Notes under the pieces: generated by a model
Seen by the model: the letters and a program-made list of their open reading frames with translations, nothing else
Databases searched by the model: none
What the model was told of the DNA's origin: nothing
DNA from: Chitinispirillales bacterium ANBcel5
GTDB taxonomy: Bacteria > Fibrobacterota > Chitinivibrionia > Chitinivibrionales > Chitinispirillaceae
Direction: 5' to 3'
Length of the DNA stretch: 64,000 nt
Assembly (NCBI GenBank): GCA_029688955.1
Contig: JARUKZ010000012.1
Coordinates: 58,026-122,025 of the forward strand
Made by a program: the position numbers and the translations under genes
Part shown: one piece after another, positions 36,858 through 45,929 of the stretch
Numbering within the stretch: the first letter of the stretch is position 1
Layout of the letters: each line of letters begins with the position of its first letter

Positions 36858-37352
36858 TCATTGAGTTTTATCGTCGTATTCCCTTTTTCCCCTTATCTCT
36901 GCAGTGGTTTCTTCTATGCTCTCAATCCAACCACTGTTAGCCTCATCGATACAGTCAAATCTTTTAACGTAAGGTTTAATATCTATAAGTGGCGTTCCGT
37001 CCAAAATATCTACCCCACTTATATGGAGAACAGATTCGCTACGCTTTTCCAATCTGACGATAGAAATACCCACTGGATTTGGTCTTCGTGGAGCTCTGGT
37101 CGAGAAAATACCATGTTCTACGTCCTCAAGAAACGGTTTTACCATTAAAACCGGAGATTGGGTTCTGTGAAGCCAGTAAAGCAAAATGATATGCGAGAAC
37201 TGTTCAATGTCCTGCAACCCGTCTGTATATTCAGGAAAAAGTTCAATTTTCCCCTTACACTGTGAGCTAAACACTGGTTGGATAGGAGTTTTTTTCTGAA
37301 TTGTATGTTCACTTCTAATGTGACTAATAATTTTAAATTCAACAGTTTTCAT
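36858..37352 (-). CDS. trmO: tRNA (N6-threonylcarbamoyladenosine) methyltransferase TrmO family
   Basis: 164 residues of the TsaA/TrmO family, which uses SAM to methylate t6A37 in threonine tRNA. Visible motifs are the N-terminal GKIELFPEYTDGLQDIEQFSHIILLYWLHR and the diagnostic GIFSTRAPRRPNPVGIS followed by VDILDGTPLIDIKPY. Length is normal for the single-domain form. It is monocistronic as far as can be seen. Confidence 0.93.
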   Translation of the reverse strand: MKTVEFKIISHIRSEHTIQKKTPIQPVFSSQCKGKIELFPEYTDGLQDIEQFSHIILLYWLHRTQSPVLMVKPFLEDVEHGIFSTRAPRRPNPVGISIVRLEKRSESVLHISGVDILDGTPLIDIKPYVKRFDCIDEANSGWIESIEETTAEIRGKREYDDKTQ

Positions 37353-37560
37353 TTTAACCTTTCCCGGATAAACTCAACGTACAATGGAGCTAAAGTTTAA
37401 AATAACTCCAGCATTTCCTTTTTTCAATAGGTGTCAACGCCCCTCCCCTATAACAATTTGCATGGAAGTATTGAGGAATAGAAGTTGTTTTCTTTTCTCA
37501 ATACATCTTTACCTGTTTTATAGTATGTGGTTAGTACACTTTTCAAAGTATTTTTTTTCC

Positions 37561-37937
37561 ATGACCCCAATACCACTCACAGCGTTACCAGAAAGTTCCA
37601 GTGCGCTTCTTTTTAGTGGATATGATTTAACAAGTAAAACATGTGATCGTTATAACAGCGATATTTTTAAGACCTGGCTTCTACTAAAACCTTTTTACTG
37701 TATGCGCGGTGAAGAGGCAGCCAAACTATTCTATACCAATGAGTTTTTTGAGCGTAAAGATGTTATGCCCAAACGAGTTCAAAGGACACGTCTTGGGGAA
37801 AAGGGAGTTCAGAGCCTGATAATGATCCTCAAAGATGGCGCAAAAACATGTTTTATGCTGTGCTTCTGCACAGTCCCCTTTTACTTTCTGCTAAACATGA
37901 AGGTAAATCTATAAATACCTGGTAACTGGTTAGCTAC
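37561..37937 (+). pseudogene. Frameshifted, truncated remnant of a CYP152-type cytochrome P450
   Basis: From the ATG at 37561 the frame reads like the N-terminus of fatty-acid peroxygenase P450s (CYP152): ALLFSGYDLTSKTCDRYNSDIF, the CMRGEEAAKLFY and FERKDVMPKRVQRTRLGEKGVQSL segments. Directly after GVQSL (about 37817-37820) the homology jumps to another frame (DNDPQRWRKNMFYAVLLHSP), consistent with loss of one base. The new frame ends with a stop at about 37937. The haem-binding cysteine region and the remaining roughly 280 residues are absent, so this is a dead fragment. Assignment is by recalled family sequence. Confidence 0.7.
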
Positions 37938-38042
37938 AATGTATATGTTACGACTAAATCACAGTTTCATGATTCAAGATTGATAATTGTGTGATGTATT
38001 GCAGAAATTATTTAATAGCATAATCAAATAAGGGATTACAAA

Positions 38043-38068
38043 GTGGGGAAGGTAGTATGCTTCCCCAC
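38043..38068 (-). terminator. Terminator of the OmpA-family gene
   Basis: Perfect 9-bp stem GTGGGGAAG / CTTCCCCAC with an 8-nt loop, 7 bases downstream of the ompA-family stop codon on the minus strand, followed by TTTGT in that direction. Confidence 0.75.
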
Positions 38069-38075
38069 AAAACAA

Positions 38076-39548
38076 TCAATTCCTTAGGCGTACCACCTCC
38101 ACTCTTCTATTGAGCGCTCTTCCTGCTATAGTTTCATTGTCAGCTATAGGGTTATCGGGGCCTAACCCTACTGGTACCAAACGCTTCTGGTCTATTCCCA
38201 ATGATACAAGATGGCGGGCAACGCTTTCAGAGCGTCTTTGAGAAAGATCCATATTTAAGTTTCTACTTCCAGTGTTGTCTGTATATCCACGTATTTCCAT
38301 TCGTATATCTGAATGTTCTTTAAGTATTTGGGCTATTGATTTTAATGTGGCAAACGATCCGGAGGTGATTTTATCGGATCCTGTTTCAAAATTTACTGAT
38401 CGCAGGGTAAGCACCTGATACTCTGTAAGAGCCTTTTGTTGCCGTTCTATTGAAATGGTGTCACGCACTGTTAGTGTATCCCAAATCCTGACGGTATCAA
38501 CCTTCACTACGTTTTCTATGACTGTTTTTACAACTGTATCACGCAGTACTGTTTCGGGTTGTTGTATTGAACTCATCTGGTGTTGTCTTCCCTTGCGAGT
38601 AAAGCCCATAGTAAATGTCGCTCCGATTGTAGGGGTAGATGAAGTGCTATATACCATTTCACCCTTTTCCCAAACCGTTGAATGTTTGCGATCAGAGATA
38701 CCAATATCCAATGACCCCCCTGCAGAAATTCCTTTTGCAGTCATTCCCTGCAGGCCAAAGGATAACACAAAACGATCATTGTTTAAGGAAGAGATCGACC
38801 ACCCATCTTCAAGGTTAACAAGCCTGTATTCACCATCTATTTCGGTGAAAAGGGAAAGATTATCACGTAACAGATACTCGAAATTAAGTGTACCAACCAA
38901 ACTTGATCGTTCTGTGTAACGGTAGTTATCTTCAGGAATTCCAACTGCCACAACTCCACCAACATTTCCATGTAGCCGAAATGGTAGAGAAAATGGTGTC
39001 ATATCTAAAGTCCAGAGCAAATTGGGACTTAAAGCCATAGCATCGTTGGTAAAAGCATTTTGATTAGTTTCTTTGCTTGAAACGTATCGGGAGTGCCTTT
39101 GGTAATGCCCTGCATCAGATTTTCCCGTAGGAAAAATCACTTTGGCAACATAAGCTACCCTCCAAATGCTTTCATCACTAAAACCCGGATGTAAAATTTT
39201 TAAGGAAGCTACAAGATCACCAACACCAGTTTCTGCATCCTGTCCACTCCACAGGTCCTGATACATGGGAAGAGACAGACCAAAATCAAAGTGTGTATGG
39301 AGCCCATAGCCAAAGTAGATAGATTGCGATAAAAGGAATGCTCCCTCTTCACTACCTAACTTGTTTATATTGTTTGATGCCCAATCAGTCTTGAGAGAAA
39401 CACCAGCATTGATTCCCCCCGCCCCCAGAGAATAAGCCGATACAGCACGCCCAATACCAAGCTGACCTTCACCGTTCATAACACTACCATGAACAAACGT
39501 TCCAAACACAAAAACCAAGGATAAAAGTAATCTATCCATCGCTCTCAC
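38076..39548 (-). CDS. OmpA-family outer membrane protein
   Basis: 490 residues with a signal peptide (about 1-21, LLLSLVFVFGTFVHG). A beta-rich domain (25-300) rich in GFTRK/YFGYG-type strands is followed by a linker with DTVVKTVIENVVKVDTVR repeats. The C-terminal OmpA domain (about 370-490) has VNFETGSDKITSG, IRGYTDNTGSRNLNMDLSQRRSESV and GLGPDNPIADNETIAGRALNRRVEV, which bind peptidoglycan. A GTG start is chosen because AAGGAGG lies 5 bases upstream; the ATG three codons later would be 14 bases away. Confidence 0.92.
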   Translation of the reverse strand: MRAMDRLLLSLVFVFGTFVHGSVMNGEGQLGIGRAVSAYSLGAGGINAGVSLKTDWASNNINKLGSEEGAFLLSQSIYFGYGLHTHFDFGLSLPMYQDLWSGQDAETGVGDLVASLKILHPGFSDESIWRVAYVAKVIFPTGKSDAGHYQRHSRYVSSKETNQNAFTNDAMALSPNLLWTLDMTPFSLPFRLHGNVGGVVAVGIPEDNYRYTERSSLVGTLNFEYLLRDNLSLFTEIDGEYRLVNLEDGWSISSLNNDRFVLSFGLQGMTAKGISAGGSLDIGISDRKHSTVWEKGEMVYSTSSTPTIGATFTMGFTRKGRQHQMSSIQQPETVLRDTVVKTVIENVVKVDTVRIWDTLTVRDTISIERQQKALTEYQVLTLRSVNFETGSDKITSGSFATLKSIAQILKEHSDIRMEIRGYTDNTGSRNLNMDLSQRRSESVARHLVSLGIDQKRLVPVGLGPDNPIADNETIAGRALNRRVEVVRLRN

Positions 39549-40108
39549 GAGGACCTCCTTTTGGGTAAAGATGATGATTATACGGAACAGAAATGTTAGC
39601 TTATTACCGGATATAGTAAGCTAGCAAAAAGGACTCCATCTTTTACCTATGAGTATACACGTTCTATTCTAAATGTATACCCTACATCTCCACTAACTAT
39701 TTTACTTTTGTAACTTTTTCCCTAATGCATTGTAAATATAAGAAATAGGTTTTTACTTAAGCGCTATAGTGATTTTATGCACAAAGGTAGCAATCAAGAC
39801 ATTTTATTGTGCACAACAGAGTACCTATTTGTAATCTTTTTCTAAAACAAGATTCTAATTCTCGAAAACATTCTTATTTACAACCAACCCGGTACTTTTC
39901 ATTACCTTCAGGCCAGAACAATACTGAAGAATCTATTTAGTATCCATTTAACTTTTGTTCATAATTTCAGTGTACAAACAATAGCTGCGGGAAGATAGTT
40001 AACCCTTATTTTAATGAAGCAATGTACACTATGTTCTGGGGGGTAATTACCTGGGAATAGCTAATGATTATGTTTTTTTATTGGTATGAAATTATACTCA
40101 GGCACAAG
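39549..40108. other. Long AT-rich intergenic region without genes
   Basis: About 560 AT-rich bases between the OmpA-family gene (its promoter side) and the end of the heme cluster. I see no coding frame, hairpin terminator or repeat. Confidence 0.4.
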
Positions 40109-41080
40109 TTAAAAGTACCTAACTCTGATTTTTTTAAATTCTCTAAGAGTTACCAACTCGTTATATCTGATACTTCCAAATTTTCTGTTTATCTTTGAAA
40201 TAACATCACGACATTCATCCTCACGACTTCCATGAATCATCGTGTATACAGAGTATGGCCAGAGCTTGGATTTAAGGCGTTGATAACAGTGACTTACCTG
40301 AGGCAAAGAAGCAGCGAATGTACCCAGTGCTCCTATTTTGTCCTCAGCCGGGGCCCAGGCAACCATCACATTTGAGCTGAAACCGGCCTGAACCGGACGG
40401 AGTATTGCAGCAACCCTTCGAACCACTCCCGTTTCTGTATAAGTTTTTAGTTTTTCCACAATCTGCGGTTCGCTCATTTTTAGCTTTTGAGAAGCCGCAA
40501 GGAAGGGATGAGAAACAAGAGGTAAGTCTTTCTGAAGCTCCCGGACAAAAGCTCTGTCAATTTCAACAGAGGAAGCCCTGCTATTGGAAGCAGGAAGGAT
40601 TGGCTCAGTAAAACGCTTTGATTTAAAGTCATCATTCATTTGAAGTCTGAAATCGATGGTAAAAGTACGAAGGGAAGGTAAATAGAGCCATTCACAGACT
40701 CCCGACTCTGAGGCCAGAAATGCGACCTGATCTCTAAGGTTATACTTTTGAGGAAGTGTGAGAGTAAACCAGATATTGAAGCAGCCATTTCTGAGATAGT
40801 TATGACTCACTCCCGGGTTTTGATTGAGACGTGCTGCGACGTTATCAATTGAACCGGACGCCACTTTAAAAGCAGCAAGTGTGCTTTGATATCCCAACTT
40901 TGTTGAATCAAAGATGGGGCTAATCTGACGAACTATCCCATCATTTTTAAGCTGTTGGATTCTTGATATGAGCTCCTGTTCCCGCATACCCAGCTTCTTT
41001 GCTATTTCAAGAAACGGGGTAACAGAAACAGGAAATTGGTGTTGTAGTAAATCAAGAATGGATCTGTCTATGGGTTGCAT
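40109..41080 (-). CDS. Siroheme decarboxylase, AhbA-AhbB-type fusion
   Basis: 323 residues built from two Lrp/AsnC-like units (about 1-155 and 170-323). Each has a winged-helix start (DRSILDLLQHQFPVSVTPFLEIAKKLGM / DRAFVRELQKDLPLVSHPFLAASQKLKM) and a ferredoxin-like half with the conserved pieces VSHNYLR / VSHCYQR and FNIWFTL / WPYSVYTMIHG. AhbA and AhbB are normally separate subunits that remove the acetate carboxyls at C12 and C18 of siroheme. Here both are on one chain, which should satisfy the heterodimer. It is the last gene of the heme operon, 16 bases after hemL. Confidence 0.9.
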   Translation of the reverse strand: MQPIDRSILDLLQHQFPVSVTPFLEIAKKLGMREQELISRIQQLKNDGIVRQISPIFDSTKLGYQSTLAAFKVASGSIDNVAARLNQNPGVSHNYLRNGCFNIWFTLTLPQKYNLRDQVAFLASESGVCEWLYLPSLRTFTIDFRLQMNDDFKSKRFTEPILPASNSRASSVEIDRAFVRELQKDLPLVSHPFLAASQKLKMSEPQIVEKLKTYTETGVVRRVAAILRPVQAGFSSNVMVAWAPAEDKIGALGTFAASLPQVSHCYQRLKSKLWPYSVYTMIHGSREDECRDVISKINRKFGSIRYNELVTLREFKKIRVRYF

Positions 41081-41096
41081 GCTTCTGCTTCCATCA

Positions 41097-42407
41097 CTAC
41101 TTTAACTGGCTTGAAGTGATCTCTTCAAGTACCATCCCAGCAGTCTTCACCGTAGTTTCAATATTTTCTGATGTATGTGCATATGAAACAAATGCCGCTT
41201 CAAATTGTGATGGAGCCATATAGATACCTCTTTTAAGCATTTCATTAAAGAATCGGCCATAGAGTTGTGTGTCACACGTAGTGGCATCCGTATAATTCTG
41301 TACAGTTGAATTTGATGTAAAAAATGCGGTCATCATTGAACCAACCCTGTTAAGAACAGAATCGATACCGTGATCACTGCACGCACGCTGAAGACCTTTT
41401 TCAAGCATAACAGCGTTTTTTTCTAGAGCGGTATAGAAATCGGGAATTGTATCAATCGCTCTGAGTGTCGCAATACCTGCGGCAGTGGCAAGTGGATTAC
41501 CCGCAAGTGTTCCGGCCTGATATACCGGCCCGATTGGAGCAACCATATCCATAATATCTTTTCTTCCGCCATAGGCGCCAACAGGAAGCCCCCCACCAAT
41601 CACCTTCCCAAAGGTTGTCAGATCGGGCCTGACACTGTAAAGTTCCTGAGCACCACCTTTTGCCACACGGAACCCGCTCATTACTTCATCAAAGATTAGA
41701 ACAGCCCCATATTTGTGTGTAAGATCGCGTAATCCCTGAAGGAAATCATCTGCTGGTGGGATAACGCCCATGTTACCGGCAACAGGTTCTACTATAATAG
41801 CGGCGATTGAATCGGGGTATTTTTGTAACAATACTTCTACAGATTCTAAGTCATTATATTTTGCAACAAGCGTATCTGCTGCTGTGCCGGCGGTTACTCC
41901 CGGGCTGTTTGGTACTCCAAGAGTTGTTGCACCGGATCCCGCAGAAATGAGAAAACTATCACCATGCCCATGATAACATCCTTCAAATTTAATGACCCGG
42001 TCACGTTTTGTGAAGCCTCGGGCAAGCCTGAGCGCACTCATAGTAGCTTCGGTGCCGGAGTTTACAAGACGTACCAGCTCTACGGAAGGAACAAATGAGC
42101 AGATAAGCTCTGCCAGTTCACATTCGGCTTCTGTTGGTGCACCAAAGGAAGCGCCTTTTTGGGTCGCATCACAAATAGCGGTAGTAACGCTTTCATAGGA
42201 ATGTCCCAGAATCATAGGTCCCCACGACCCCACATAATCCAGGTAACGATTTCCATCTAAATCGGTAACGTGGGCACCCTTTGCTGTTTGAATGAAAAGA
42301 GGTACCCCCCCAACACTTTTGAACGCTCTAACGGGTGAATTAACCCCACCGGGGATCTTCTTACATGCCCGGCTAAATTCCTGAAGACTTCTTTCAATGT
42401 TACTCAC
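41097..42407 (-). CDS. hemL: Glutamate-1-semialdehyde 2,1-aminomutase
   Basis: PLP enzyme that converts glutamate-1-semialdehyde to 5-aminolevulinate, second step of the C5 route. 436 residues: PGGVNSPVRAFKSVGG near the start, the NSGTEATM and CYHGHGDSFL segments, the PLP-binding DEVMSGFR and the Schiff-base lysine in FGKVIGGGLPVGAYGG. Its partner HemA is encoded at the other end of the cluster. The start overlaps the stop of ahbD by 8 bases. Confidence 0.97.
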   Translation of the reverse strand: MSNIERSLQEFSRACKKIPGGVNSPVRAFKSVGGVPLFIQTAKGAHVTDLDGNRYLDYVGSWGPMILGHSYESVTTAICDATQKGASFGAPTEAECELAELICSFVPSVELVRLVNSGTEATMSALRLARGFTKRDRVIKFEGCYHGHGDSFLISAGSGATTLGVPNSPGVTAGTAADTLVAKYNDLESVEVLLQKYPDSIAAIIVEPVAGNMGVIPPADDFLQGLRDLTHKYGAVLIFDEVMSGFRVAKGGAQELYSVRPDLTTFGKVIGGGLPVGAYGGRKDIMDMVAPIGPVYQAGTLAGNPLATAAGIATLRAIDTIPDFYTALEKNAVMLEKGLQRACSDHGIDSVLNRVGSMMTAFFTSNSTVQNYTDATTCDTQLYGRFFNEMLKRGIYMAPSQFEAAFVSYAHTSENIETTVKTAGMVLEEITSSQLK

Positions 42408-43503
42408 AGGCCTTCTCCTCTACGACTTTTGGTTCATAAATACAAAATGGCTCTTCAGAATAGTAATTTCCGGAAATAGCGAAGGCTCGTGCCCTGCAGC
42501 CACCACAGACTGTTCTGTACTTGCAAATACCACACCGGCCTTTGTAGTTAGCGATGTTTCTAATCTCTTTAAAAAATATCGACTCGTGCCAAATAGCTTT
42601 GAAATCCATGGCGGTATCTCTGAGATTGCCGGCAGATTTTTCGAGAAAGCCACACATCTGTACACTCCCAGTGTGTGAAATGAAAGCAAATCCGTGACCT
42701 CCAAGACACCCCCTGGTTACTGCGTCAAGTCCATGACTCTGATACGAAACGGTTCTCCCGGCCTCCCTTTCCCTTTGACGAAGTACCCTGTAATAATGAG
42801 GGGCACAGGTTGGTTTTATTGAAATGCCTTCAGAACCTCTTTTTTCATAAACCCAGTTTAAAACACGCTCATACTCCTGAGCAGAGAGTACAAAATCGGC
42901 AAGCTGTTTACCTCTGCCGGTTGGAACAAGAAGAAAGGGGTGAAAGGATACTGCACCAATCTGTTTGGCAAGCTCGAAAATTTCTGAAAGTTCACCGACA
43001 TTGATCCTGGTTACAGTGGTATTGATCTGAAATTCAAGCTGTGCGGCTCTTGCAGCAGCAGCTCCGGCAAGCACCGATGTAAAGGCACCCTCAACACCCC
43101 TGAACTTATCGTGGGTCCTGGCTGTTGCACCATCAAGGCTCAATGATATACGCTGTATACCTGCCATTTTTAACTGTATACAGGTTAGAGGTGTTAAGAA
43201 TGTGCCACAGGGAGCCATGACCATTTTAAGCCCCAGATCTGTTCCCAATTTTGCCAGATGATAAATATCAGGTCGAAGCATTGGTTCGCCACCGGTAAGG
43301 ATGACAATGGGCTTTGCAAAGGAAGCTATATTTGTTAGTACTTGCTCACACTCCTCAGTACTGAACTCATCTTTATAGGGGCCGTTACCAGCTGAAGCCC
43401 TGCAATGACGACACTTAAGATTACAGGATCGGGTCACTTCCCAGGCAACAAGGCGAATCTGGTTTGTTTGGTGAGAATGTGGTGGTTTTTGACGTATACT
43501 CAT
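42400..43503 (-). CDS. ahbD: Radical SAM heme synthase AhbD (Fe-coproporphyrin III decarboxylase)
   Basis: 367 residues. The radical SAM cluster motif is CNLKCRHC (CX3CX2C), followed by ILTGGEPMLRPD. A C-terminal SPASM-like cysteine set is CLGG...MCGF...CGICKYRTVCGGCRARAF...C. In the AhbABCD pathway AhbD oxidatively decarboxylates two propionates of Fe-coproporphyrin III to give heme. It differs from the AhbC gene nearby, which has the distinctive MIGISKLYCG start. A 214-base gap separates it from hemB, so an internal promoter is possible. Confidence 0.85.
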   Translation of the reverse strand: MSIRQKPPHSHQTNQIRLVAWEVTRSCNLKCRHCRASAGNGPYKDEFSTEECEQVLTNIASFAKPIVILTGGEPMLRPDIYHLAKLGTDLGLKMVMAPCGTFLTPLTCIQLKMAGIQRISLSLDGATARTHDKFRGVEGAFTSVLAGAAAARAAQLEFQINTTVTRINVGELSEIFELAKQIGAVSFHPFLLVPTGRGKQLADFVLSAQEYERVLNWVYEKRGSEGISIKPTCAPHYYRVLRQREREAGRTVSYQSHGLDAVTRGCLGGHGFAFISHTGSVQMCGFLEKSAGNLRDTAMDFKAIWHESIFFKEIRNIANYKGRCGICKYRTVCGGCRARAFAISGNYYSEEPFCIYEPKVVEEKACE

Positions 43504-43717
43504 AATACTATATTTCCCTAAGGGAATGTTCTTTATTCTTTGTCTTCACTTTCTCTTTATTGTAACTCAACCCTTTTTTGCCCCTATTAGTGCAGGAAGC
43601 GTAAAGAGATAGGAACACATCCGGTTTTGCTCGGTAACCACTCAGGAAGTGGCTCACAGTTACTGAGACAGAAAGGTCGTGCTATTCAGTAACACTTCCC
43701 GCGCAGACTTCTCCTAT

Positions 43718-44692
43718 TCATCCATTGATAATTCTGGCCGCTTTCTGTGCCCAGTATGAAATGATAATATCGGCTCCTGCTCGTCTTATGCTGGTCAGTA
43801 TCTCCATCATCGAACATTCCTCATCAAGCCAGCCCTTGGCAGCAGCGGCTTTAACCATCGAGTACTCTCCGCTTACATTGTAAGCCGCAACAGGTACCTC
43901 AAAGCGCTCCTTTATTCTGCGAACTATATCAAGATAGGCAAGTGCCGGTTTTACCATTAATATATCGGCTCCTTCATCAATATCCAGTGCAGCTTCCCTA
44001 AGTGCTTCAGCGCTGTTACCCATGTCCATTTGATAACTTTTTCGATCCCCAAAGGATGGTGTGGTACCTGCGGCATCTCTGAACGGACTGTAAAATGATG
44101 ATGCGTATTTTGCAGCATAGGACAGTATCGGAAGATTTGAAAACCCGTTATCATCAAGTATTTCCCTTATCTGTTGGACTCTTCCATCCATCATATCACT
44201 TGGAGCAACCATATCACACCCGGCTTTTGCATGAGACAATGCCTGTCGTGCAAGAATTTCTACGGTGGTATCATTATGTACATCACCATCTATAACCGGT
44301 CCGCAATGACCATGATCAGTATATTCACAGTTGCACACATCTGTAATAACCAAAAGGTGCGGATATTTATCTTTCAGAGCCTTTATGGTTGTCTGTACTA
44401 TACCATCGTCTTCACAGGCAGCTGTACCATGGTGATCTTTTCTTTCTGGAATACCAAACAAAAGCACCGATTTGATTCCAAGATCCATAGCTTCACCACA
44501 ATCCTTTAAAAGCTCATCAATGGAAAGCCTGAAATAATCGGGCATCGAAGCAATAGGCTCCCGTATGCCATTTCCGTGTCTTACGAAATAAGGGAGCACA
44601 AAACTATCAACGGTAAGCCTTGTTTCTCTTACCATGGAACGTAATACACTGTTCTGTCTTAACCTGCGCATCCGTATATACGGATATCTCAT
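43718..44692 (-). CDS. hemB: Delta-aminolevulinic acid dehydratase (porphobilinogen synthase)
   Basis: Condenses two 5-aminolevulinates to porphobilinogen. 324 residues: MRRLRQN and VLPYFVRHG at the N-terminus, zinc-type cysteine cluster DVCNCEYTDHGHCG, catalytic lysines in SYAAKYASSFYSPFRDA and LMVKPALAYLD, and VSGEYSM. The cysteine-rich metal site indicates the Zn2+-dependent form. It sits between ahbD and ahbC on the same strand. Confidence 0.97.
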   Translation of the reverse strand: MRYPYIRMRRLRQNSVLRSMVRETRLTVDSFVLPYFVRHGNGIREPIASMPDYFRLSIDELLKDCGEAMDLGIKSVLLFGIPERKDHHGTAACEDDGIVQTTIKALKDKYPHLLVITDVCNCEYTDHGHCGPVIDGDVHNDTTVEILARQALSHAKAGCDMVAPSDMMDGRVQQIREILDDNGFSNLPILSYAAKYASSFYSPFRDAAGTTPSFGDRKSYQMDMGNSAEALREAALDIDEGADILMVKPALAYLDIVRRIKERFEVPVAAYNVSGEYSMVKAAAAKGWLDEECSMMEILTSIRRAGADIIISYWAQKAARIING

Positions 44693-44738
44693 TATAACCT
44701 CCGAAACTGTACATCAAAATCGAAAAAAACACCCAGAA

Positions 44739-45929
44739 CTATTCTACTCTGTTTGCAATCTCATCTTCTGTTAAGAAACAAGCCGGATCCTCTGCCCACA
44801 TATCTCCATAAAGCGCCTGTGCACGGGCTCTGAAATTTCCATTGCAGATGTCCTGCCATACACACCTCCCACACTTACCTTTAAGCAAAGCCTTTCGATC
44901 CCTCAGAGAACGTAGGAGGGGATTTGAAAAGTCGGTCCATAGTGTACTAAAAGAACGGTTCCTTACATTTCCAAGCGATAGTTGCCGCCAGAACTGATCA
45001 GGATACACCTCTCCATCCCAGCTAATACAGCCTATGCCATTTGCAGAACTGTTCCCACCATTCATTTTAAGCAGCTTTAGCACATCTGCTGCCCCTGGAG
45101 CTCCCTCCCGTTTCATGCGAAGATAAAGATAGATTCCATCAGCATGATTATCAACGGTCAGTACCTCTTTTTTAATCCCACGCTGATGGAGATCAGCGGT
45201 TCTGTCGATGATCAAATCAACCATACGCCTTGTTTGGTCATGTCCCAGATCTTCATCCATAATGTTTTGACCTCTGCCACTGTAAACCAAGTGATAAAAA
45301 CATACCCTTGGAATGTTTTCCCGCTCAATAAGATCGAATATGCCAGGTATATCAGATGCATTATGCCTGTTTATTGTAAACCGTAACCCTACCTTGACTC
45401 CGGCATCAAGACAGTTTCTGATACCCTGTAACGCTTTTTGGAAGGAACCTTTTACGCCCCTGAACCTATCATTTACAGTTTCGAGCCCATCCAGGCTCAC
45501 ACCTACATAGGAAACTCCAATGGTTTTACACTGTTCCGCTATTTTTTTGGTGATGAGAGTACCGTTGGTGGAAAAAACAACTCTCATCCCAAATGCCCGA
45601 GCGCACTTTGCCAAATGGAAGATATCTTTTCGCATAAGTGGTTCCCCGCCAGAAAACAGAATAACCGGACAACCAAAATCAGCCAGATCTTTAATTATAA
45701 CTTCAGCCTGAGCAGTCGAGAGCTCATCAGTATATTCGATATTTTTTGAGTGGGAGTAGCAGTGAATACAACGAAGATTACATCTACGGCCAACATTCCA
45801 AACAATCACCGGTTTTTTATCCTTAGAAAACTGCAGTAGTTGAGAGGGGAGTTTACCAGATTCCCTATTGTATCTCAGGGCATCGGAAGACTCAACGGTT
45901 CCACAGTAGAGCTTTGAAATCCCAATCAT
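44739..45929 (-). CDS. ahbC: Radical SAM AhbC (12,18-didecarboxysiroheme deacetylase)
   Basis: 396 residues. The N-terminus MIGISKLYCGTVESSDALRY is highly distinctive of AhbC/NirJ1-type proteins. The radical SAM motif is CNLRCIHC, with LFSGGEPLMRKD next. The C-terminal cysteines CGRCVWQDICNGNFRARA form a second Fe-S site. AhbC removes the two acetate side chains of didecarboxysiroheme to make Fe-coproporphyrin III. Start overlaps the stop of the cobA-hemD gene by 4 bases, so both are co-translated. Confidence 0.9.
   Translation of the reverse strand: MIGISKLYCGTVESSDALRYNRESGKLPSQLLQFSKDKKPVIVWNVGRRCNLRCIHCYSHSKNIEYTDELSTAQAEVIIKDLADFGCPVILFSGGEPLMRKDIFHLAKCARAFGMRVVFSTNGTLITKKIAEQCKTIGVSYVGVSLDGLETVNDRFRGVKGSFQKALQGIRNCLDAGVKVGLRFTINRHNASDIPGIFDLIERENIPRVCFYHLVYSGRGQNIMDEDLGHDQTRRMVDLIIDRTADLHQRGIKKEVLTVDNHADGIYLYLRMKREGAPGAADVLKLLKMNGGNSSANGIGCISWDGEVYPDQFWRQLSLGNVRNRSFSTLWTDFSNPLLRSLRDRKALLKGKCGRCVWQDICNGNFRARAQALYGDMWAEDPACFLTEDEIANRVE

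Noticed and set aside
37384..37560. N-terminal 59 codons of the long frame leading into the P450 remnant
   Set aside because: This part has no P450 homology and low-complexity hydrophobic content; the homologous region begins at the ATG at 37561.
43504..43717. Possible cobalamin or heme riboswitch in the gap before ahbD
   Set aside because: Only short, weak pairings are visible and no conserved riboswitch core could be recognised.
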